A DNA stretch of 64,000 nucleotides from Chitinophagaceae bacterium (lineage in GTDB: Bacteria; Bacteroidota; Bacteroidia; Chitinophagales; Chitinophagaceae): assembly GCA_947380905.1 (NCBI GenBank), contig CANCSS010000003.1, positions 57,275-121,274 on the forward strand, in the 5' to 3' direction. Within the stretch, counting starts at the first letter, position 1; each line of letters opens with the position of its first letter. The notes under the pieces were generated by a model. The model saw only the letters and a list, made by a program, of their open reading frames with translations. It searched no databases and was not told the DNA's origin. Both the position numbers and the translations under genes were made by a program. Shown piece by piece: positions 63,959 through 64,000 of this stretch.

Positions 63959-64000
63959 CCGTCCCTCTTTAAAAAAAGAGTAGTTCTTCGAAATTATGTG

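Noticed and set aside
1-64000. CRISPR array, insertion sequence or prophage
   Set aside because: No regularly spaced repeats, transposase, integrase or phage structural genes are seen in the ORF translations.

Overview
The window is AT-rich bacterial chromosome from a Bacteroidota member, most likely family Chitinophagaceae (a Sediminibacterium-like freshwater or soil lineage; the family is my inference). Pointers are promoters of the TTTG-N19/20-TAnnTTTG type, genes without Shine-Dalgarno sites, DUF1573 proteins with a CGCT motif, a fused E1 alpha/beta 2-oxoacid dehydrogenase, and secreted DUF1501/DUF1553 proteins. I see no prophage, insertion sequence, CRISPR array or integrase. The only mobile-type module is a higBA toxin-antitoxin pair.

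Layout. 1-5.3 kb: a plus-strand run with the end of an S15/CocE-type hydrolase, two tandem secreted amidohydrolase paralogs, a lipoprotein fusing a sugar-dehydrogenase propeller to cytochrome c, and an L,D-transpeptidase. 5.3-6.1 kb: a PhyH-type dioxygenase. 6.4-11 kb: a sialic acid operon (lyase nanA, kelch mutarotase nanM, MFS transporter, secreted sialidase). 11-17 kb: a minus-strand 'planctomycete-type' operon (DUF2231-cytochrome-LRR, DUF1549/LamG/DUF1553, DUF1501) with a 12-bp inverted repeat over its promoter, then an HxlR regulator and an unknown duplicated-domain secreted protein. 18.8-22.9 kb: a probable D-hydroxyamino-acid operon (GntP/DsdX-type permease, RidA, DSD1/D-threonine aldolase-type PLP enzyme, M19 dipeptidase). 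22.9-33.3 kb: mixed genes including an orphan TPR histidine kinase, an amidohydrolase, a DUF1573 pair, fused E1, YebC and an APC permease. 33.5-37.7 kb: gltP-dedA-MFS-GT9, closed by a strong terminator. 37.7-42.9 kb: minus-strand mdh and the run atpG-scpB-lysA-mlaF-thioredoxin. 43-52.9 kb: plus-strand secA-deoC-M20 and maeB-mlaE-beta-CASP hydrolase. 52.9-55.3 kb: YedK/HMCES protein, VOC protein and higBA. 55.4-55.7 kb: a hairpin-rich spacer and tRNA-Glu. 55.9-60.3 kb: gap, pgk, lemA and two TPM proteins. 60.3-63.7 kb: M1 aminopeptidase and truA. The last 300 bases hold two tandem strong promoters, each overlapped by a CCAATA/TTGG dyad and followed by a boxA-like word; I infer the leader of an rRNA operon that begins beyond the window.

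How the genes work together. Two catabolic modules stand out. In the first, sialidase, NanM, the MFS carrier and NanA would free, anomerise, import and cleave sialic acid, but nanE, nanK, nagA and nagB are not here. In the second, the GntP-family carrier, the PLP enzyme, RidA and the dipeptidase could take D-serine or D-threonine (free or from dipeptides) to pyruvate-level products while RidA removes the reactive enamine. The rest is largely housekeeping, with some unusual linkage: atpG sits apart from the other ATP synthase genes, and the Mla-type ATPase and permease are about 11 kb apart on opposite strands.
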